Shown here: one piece after another, positions 7,711 to 10,736 of the stretch
Numbering within the stretch: the first letter of the stretch is position 1
Layout: every line of letters begins with the position of its first letter
NCBI GenBank assembly: GCA_023248785.1
Contig: JAHFDX010000068.1
Location: forward strand, 1 to 10,736
Source: Myxococcales bacterium
GTDB lineage: Bacteria; Myxococcota_A; Polyangia; Polyangiales; Polyangiaceae
Length of the DNA: 10,736 bases
Reading direction: 5' to 3'
Program-made: the position numbers and the translations under genes
Notes under the pieces: model-generated
Told to the model about the DNA's origin: nothing
The model's database searches: none
The model's input: the letters and a program-made list of their open reading frames with translations, nothing else

Positions 7711-8129
7711 TGCCTGCGCCGTTCGATCGTGATCCGCAGCACTGGCTACGAAAGTACTCTCCGGCCGAATGGATTCGCGCGAGCCTCAACGAACTTGTTC
7801 GCGCGGAGGCGGCGTTTGCATCGAAGAACGCACGTGCGGCGATTGCCGGTTGCAAACGTGCGGCGGGGATGGCCCTGAACGCACTCCTCATCGTCAAGCC
7901 CAACGAAGGGTGGGGCCGAACGTACGTCGACCACCTGCTCGCGTTGTCGCACGATGAATCAGCACCCGACGCGGTTCGTCAGGCGGCGCAACGTGTTTTG
8001 GGGGCAGAGCCGCATGCCTCTTCGCTCGTGATCTTGCGCTCGCCCTCTGCCGATCGTGAGCTTGTTGAAGCGGTGCGCGATGTTCAAGCGCATGCGTATG
8101 CCGTAGTAAAAGTGCATGATGCGATTTAG
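7710..8129 (+). CDS. HEPN-like small helical protein
   Basis: This protein of 139 residues (140 if the GTG at 7707 is used) appears entirely helical. Its order of segments resembles a HEPN domain. A first long helix has the alternating pattern LNELVRAEAAF (28-38 in the 140-residue count), followed by a helix with AIAGCKRAAGMALNALLI (45-62). A turn with WGRTYVDHLLAL (69-80) comes next, and a last helix is RELVEAVRDVQAHAYAVV (117-134). Arg71 and His76 give the spacing Rx4H, the hallmark of nuclease HEPN proteins, although the polar residue that usually follows Arg in toxins is Thr here. Many HEPN proteins are not nucleases and bind nucleotides or partners. ATG 7710 shares its A with the SpoVR stop (TGATG) and there is no good Shine-Dalgarno sequence, so expression is tied to SpoVR. 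The 3' end overlaps the TPR gene by 14 bases. Assignment rests on pattern only. No antitoxin-like nucleotidyltransferase lies next to it. Confidence 0.72.
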   Translation: MPAPFDRDPQHWLRKYSPAEWIRASLNELVRAEAAFASKNARAAIAGCKRAAGMALNALLIVKPNEGWGRTYVDHLLALSHDESAPDAVRQAAQRVLGAEPHASSLVILRSPSADRELVEAVRDVQAHAYAVVKVHDAI

Positions 8130-9327
8130 TGTCGCGCTCTTGATGTTGGGCTCACTTGCGTGCGGGGATGCCGTTCCGCGGAAGCGGGCTCTTTCGGTGC
8201 CCTCGCCGAAGCCGGTGACTACCATGCCGCCGGAATTCGCACCGTTGGGTGAAGCAGAACCGGTACGCGAAGCAGAACCACCGGCGGTGCAGTCTCCACC
8301 CGCGTCTTCGAATACACCGATTGGGGATGCGGGTGCGTCCGATTCTGGCAAGGCGGCCGCGCGAACCTATCGCGCTGCGCCGGAGATCGCCCTTGCGGGG
8401 AAAAATGGTGATTCGGTGGATCTTGTCCTTCAAGAGGCCGACAGTGCGTATAACGACGCGCGCTATCAGGATGCGGAAGCGCTGTACCAAAAGGCGCGAC
8501 GAGGGGCCCCGAAGCGTGCCGCTCCGATTGTTGGTGTTGCGCGTTCTCGCATTCGCAAACTTGGGTTCGCGATGGAGCTCGCGTCCGCGAAGAACAACTC
8601 GTCCGTGCGCGTACAGGTGAACGAACTTCGCTTGGCGATCAAGACGGAACCGGATTTTGGACCTGCTCACGTAGAGCTCGGGCGTGCACTATTGCTGCTC
8701 GATGACGTACCGAAGGCCTTGACGTCGCTCGAACGCGGCGCTGAACTCTTGCCGCGCGAAGCGGAAGCGCAGTCTGCGTATGGCGTCGCCCTCCTCGCAT
8801 CAGGCAAAGCGAAGGAAGCCATTGTTGCTCTTACAAGAGCCCGAGAACTGGATCCGGAAACTCCTCAGCGACACGGGAATTTAGGCACGGCACTAATGCT
8901 TGTAGGGCGAACGCGCGAGGCGGTTTCTCAGTACGAAGAGCAAGCGCGAATCCTTGATGGCGACGCGCGCGCGCACTCTGACCTAGGCACCGCGCTTCTC
9001 GCCGCAGGTGAGCTTGAGAGAGGGAGCAAAGAGCTCGAACGGGCGGTTGAACTCGATCCAAATCGCGCTTCCATTCGCTCGAATTTGGGGTACGCGCTTC
9101 AACTTCGCGGAAAGACCAAAGAAGCAATTCAAATGTATCGTGAGGCAATTCGCCTCGATGAGAAGGCTGTCAGCGCATGGATCAACTTGGGTGCGCTACT
9201 CGGACGCGATGTCACCACGCGCGGCGAAGGAAAGAAGGCTTTAGAGAGAGCGCGCGCGCTTGATCCAAGCGATCCGCGTGTTCTCGCCAATCTTAACGAG
9301 CTCGAAATGCTGGAGAAGAAAAAGTAA
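8116..9327 (+). CDS. TPR-repeat lipoprotein
   Basis: This protein of 403 residues begins with a short signal peptide ending at SLAC (Cys16). The lipobox is not canonical, since Leu sits at -2 and Ser at -3, but CGD after a hydrophobic stretch is common in lipoproteins of this group. Residues about 20-90 are a Pro/Ala/Glu-rich linker that likely spans the periplasm, with a six-residue repeat EAEPVR/EAEPPA at 46-57. One TPR-like unit lies at about 104-137 (AYNDARYQDAEALYQKA). A block of six tandem TPRs starts at 179, 213, 247, 281, 315 and 349, exactly 34 residues apart, with conserved Gly at 189, 223, 257, 291, 325 and 359. The last unit has one extra residue, followed by a capping helix. TPRs are protein-interaction scaffolds, so it probably docks another envelope protein; the partner is unknown. 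A second ATG at 8119 is also possible. It overlaps the HEPN-like gene and is the last gene of the run. Confidence 0.88.
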   Translation: MMRFSVALLMLGSLACGDAVPRKRALSVPSPKPVTTMPPEFAPLGEAEPVREAEPPAVQSPPASSNTPIGDAGASDSGKAAARTYRAAPEIALAGKNGDSVDLVLQEADSAYNDARYQDAEALYQKARRGAPKRAAPIVGVARSRIRKLGFAMELASAKNNSSVRVQVNELRLAIKTEPDFGPAHVELGRALLLLDDVPKALTSLERGAELLPREAEAQSAYGVALLASGKAKEAIVALTRARELDPETPQRHGNLGTALMLVGRTREAVSQYEEQARILDGDARAHSDLGTALLAAGELERGSKELERAVELDPNRASIRSNLGYALQLRGKTKEAIQMYREAIRLDEKAVSAWINLGALLGRDVTTRGEGKKALERARALDPSDPRVLANLNELEMLEKKK

Positions 9328-9397
9328 CTTTCATAGGTACAATTTGGAAAATTTGCCTACATCTGGTTGAAAAGATTCACGATGGGTTCGACGATTC

Positions 9398-9427
9398 TTG
9401 ACCGACCTCGGATCGTTCTCATACGGT
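9398..9427 (+). promoter_or_regulatory. Candidate sigma-70 promoter for the cold-shock gene
   Basis: TTGACC at 9398-9403 matches five of six -35 bases. TACGGT at 9422-9427, 18 bases further on, keeps the three most conserved -10 positions. Transcription would start near 9434, giving a leader of about 77 bases before the start codon. A second -10-like hexamer TAGAAT at 9477-9482 lacks a good -35 partner. Both are sequence matches only. Confidence 0.4.
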
Positions 9428-9498
9428 AACGACGAGCAGCTCGAGGGTGCGCAAGTTCAAGGCATACAGAGGCTGCTAGAATTAGATTTTGCTGAAGT

Positions 9499-9503
9499 GG
9501 AGG
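9499..9503 (+). promoter_or_regulatory. Ribosome binding site of the cold-shock gene
   Basis: GGAGG with a seven-base spacer to the ATG at 9511 is the best-placed Shine-Dalgarno sequence in the window. It fits a highly expressed small protein and fixes the start. Confidence 0.8.
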
Positions 9504-9510
9504 CATTCCG

Positions 9511-9726
9511 ATGGCAGTTGGTAGGGTTAAGTGGTTCAACGATGAGAAGGGATGGGGCTTCATCAAACAAGATGAAGGTCCAGATGTCTTTGTACATTAC
9601 TCCCAGATCAACGGAGACGGTCGCCGTCGCTTGTTTGAAGACGAGCTCGTTGAGTTCGAAATCAAGGAAGGCCCGAAGGGTCTACAAGCCGTAAATGTCG
9701 TGCGACAAACAGCACAGGCCTCTTAG
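9511..9726 (+). CDS. Cold-shock domain protein (CspA family)
   Basis: This single-domain protein of 71 residues has the usual family length. It folds as a five-stranded OB barrel that binds single-stranded RNA or DNA and melts RNA structure. Both RNA-binding motifs are intact: RNP1 as KGWGFI (13-18) and RNP2 as VFVHY (26-30). The N-terminus MAVGRVKWFNDEKGWGFI is diagnostic, with the surface aromatics Trp9, Phe10, Trp15, Phe17, Phe27, His29 and Tyr30. RNP2 ends in VHY where most members have VHF or VHY, so it is normal. The C-terminus carries VEFEIKEGPKGLQAVNV, the usual last strands. It stands alone between the TPR gene and a convergent gene, with its own promoter-like region, a strong ribosome binding site and a strong terminator, so it is probably monocistronic. 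Whether it is cold-induced cannot be told from sequence. Confidence 0.97.
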   Translation: MAVGRVKWFNDEKGWGFIKQDEGPDVFVHYSQINGDGRRRLFEDELVEFEIKEGPKGLQAVNVVRQTAQAS

Positions 9727-9730
9727 GAAG

Positions 9731-9760
9731 GCCTCCCAATGTGAGGCGCTCCGTTCGGAG
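9731..9760 (+). other. Two small hairpins in the 3' untranslated region of the cold-shock gene
   Basis: GCCTC (9731-9735) pairs with GAGGC (9743-9747) across a seven-base loop. CTCCG (9749-9753) can pair with CGGAG (9756-9760), though the two-base loop would force opening of the last pair. They stand directly before the intrinsic terminator and could protect the mRNA from 3' decay. The stems are short, so chance is possible. Confidence 0.4.
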
Positions 9761-9773
9761 TGACCGCAGAATG

Positions 9774-9806
9774 AACGCCCCAGCAAATTTGTTGGGGCGT
9801 TTTTTT
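9774..9806 (+). terminator. Intrinsic terminator after the cold-shock gene
   Basis: The arms AACGCCCCA (9774-9782) and TGGGGCGTT (9793-9801) are perfectly complementary. The stem can extend inward through G-T, C-G and A-T pairs to a four-base loop. A run of seven T follows at 9800-9806. This is a strong Rho-independent terminator on the plus strand. On the minus strand the same hairpin is followed by only a loosely T-containing stretch, so it may stop the convergent metallophosphoesterase transcript weakly. Confidence 0.93.
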
Positions 9807-9819
9807 GTGTGCCGACCTC

Positions 9820-10728
9820 TTATTCCCAACCGGTGGTTGGAACCGCCATCGGAACGAACGTATTCGACGTCGCCTCGTAGACTTCCGACCAGGCGTGGAA
9901 ACGGCCTTCCTTCAGTTCGTACATGTTGAAGGCGGCCATGCGTCCTTGATCATGATGATGGAGCGAGGCGCTCGTCGCCCCGACCATTCGAATGCCGTCG
10001 GCCGTGGGCCGATCGAGCCGTCGATGCAAGTGACCATGAACCACGAGCGCCTTCTTTGCTCCGCGAAGCAACTTCTCGATCGGTTCAGCGTCGCGCAGGC
10101 CTTCGAGCCACGCTTTGAGCGGCGACTGCGGCCGATCGAGTGGATGGTGCAACGCAATGATGGGTGTTCGCTGCATTACCTCGGGGTGCACAAGCACCTC
10201 GGCGAGTGCTGTGAGTTGCGCGCGACCTAGTTCACCCGCGGCAACGAACGGGAAACGTGGGACGGCGCTTGAAAGGCCAATGACGGCGGCGTTCCCACGA
10301 AGTTTGACGACAGGAAATCGTCCGAGCGGTGTGGCGACGGTGAGGTCGGGAAGGTCGCTTTCGAGATATTCGCGAAACGTGCGTCCAAAACGGCCCTTTG
10401 TGTACGAACCGAAGGTGTACGCGTCGTGGTTGCCAGGGACAATCGTGACGTCGCGTGGCGACATGCGAAGGCTGTCTTCGAGAACACGCTTCGCGAACGC
10501 GAACTCGCTCTCCAGCGCTAGGTTCGTAATGTCGCCGGTGATGATTACGTGGTCAACGTTGTCTTCGTGGAGCCGTTCAGCAATTGCTTGCACGTACGTG
10601 GCCCGGTGGATGCTCTTTCGGCGAAAGCGCATGTTGAGCCAACCGGTGAATCGTGCGTTTAGGAACTGCAGCGGTGAGACGCCGGTCCAGTCGATCAGGT
10701 GGAGGTCGGAAATGTGTGCGATTCTCAT
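9820..10728 (-). CDS. Calcineurin-like metallophosphoesterase
   Basis: This hydrolase of 302 residues uses a two-metal centre. All family motifs are present in order: DLH (Asp8, His10), GD (Asp66) in VIITGDITNL, GNHD (Asn100, His101), the His pair HH at 194-195 in ALHHPL, and HGHLH (His231, His233, His235). The arrangement resembles class III cyclic-nucleotide phosphodiesterases of the CpdA type and other small soluble members such as UDP-diacylglucosamine hydrolases. Substrate choice cannot be settled from motifs alone. There is no signal peptide, so it is probably cytoplasmic. The N-terminus MRIAHISDLHL is the usual start for the family, which supports the ATG (CAT at 10726-10728). Only eight bases lie upstream within the window, so its promoter is not visible. 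It is convergent with the cold-shock gene and shares its terminator region. Confidence 0.93.
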   Translation of the reverse strand: MRIAHISDLHLIDWTGVSPLQFLNARFTGWLNMRFRRKSIHRATYVQAIAERLHEDNVDHVIITGDITNLALESEFAFAKRVLEDSLRMSPRDVTIVPGNHDAYTFGSYTKGRFGRTFREYLESDLPDLTVATPLGRFPVVKLRGNAAVIGLSSAVPRFPFVAAGELGRAQLTALAEVLVHPEVMQRTPIIALHHPLDRPQSPLKAWLEGLRDAEPIEKLLRGAKKALVVHGHLHRRLDRPTADGIRMVGATSASLHHHDQGRMAAFNMYELKEGRFHAWSEVYEATSNTFVPMAVPTTGWE

Positions 10729-10736
10729 TCGTGGTA

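Noticed and set aside
8152..8670. Minus-strand frame of 172 codons across the TPR gene's N-terminal part
   Set aside because: Arginine-rich shadow of a GC-rich linker region; no motif.
7710..9327. Toxin-antitoxin or defence island reading of the HEPN-like gene and its neighbour
   Set aside because: The neighbour is a TPR lipoprotein with an export signal, not a nucleotidyltransferase or other antitoxin, and no other defence gene is present.
9398..9694. Plus-strand frame of 98 codons overlapping the cold-shock gene
   Set aside because: The cold-shock motifs are in the other frame, which has the ribosome binding site. This frame starts inside the probable promoter.

Overview
This is a densely coded bacterial chromosome segment. 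The gene set points to a Gram-negative, predatory or soil-type deltaproteobacterial lineage, most likely Myxococcota. The pointers are lipoprotein signal peptides, an ArnT/PMT-like glycosyltransferase with a soluble C-terminal tail, a DUF444-SpoVR pair, a secreted subtilase and a TPR lipoprotein. The taxonomic call is an inference from gene style. By eye the GC content is moderate, lower than in large-genome myxobacteria. I see no mobile element, CRISPR array, tRNA or rRNA.

Layout. (1) Positions 2-2937: the C-terminal part of a protein that begins before the window, which looks like a periplasmic beta-sandwich domain found with glycosyltransferases. It overlaps by 4 bases (ATGA) an 820-residue family 39 (ArnT/PMT-like) membrane glycosyltransferase. 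(2) Positions 2938-3148: a gap carrying three 13-bp tandem repeats. (3) Positions 3149-4912: a subtilisin-family protease with a lipoprotein signal, an I9-like propeptide, a complete catalytic apparatus and an unusual membrane domain of about five helices at the C-terminus. (4) Positions 4948-9327: a probable operon of DUF444/YeaH (von Willebrand A type), SpoVR/YcgB, a small HEPN-like helical protein and a TPR lipoprotein. The last three are packed with overlapping start and stop codons. (5) Positions 9328-9819: a promoter-like region, a cold-shock protein gene with a strong ribosome binding site, and a strong intrinsic terminator. (6) Positions 9820-10728, minus strand: a calcineurin-like metallophosphoesterase, convergent with the cold-shock gene.

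How the genes may work together. The glycosyltransferase pair probably transfers a sugar from a polyprenyl-phosphate donor to an envelope acceptor at the periplasmic face of the inner membrane. DUF444 and SpoVR proteins usually travel with the PrkA serine kinase and are linked to starvation or stationary-phase physiology in enterobacteria and to sporulation in Bacillus. Here PrkA is not adjacent. The coupled HEPN-like and TPR genes downstream may be lineage-specific partners, but their roles are unknown. The most interesting points are the doubly membrane-anchored subtilase and the extended DUF444-SpoVR-HEPN-TPR operon.
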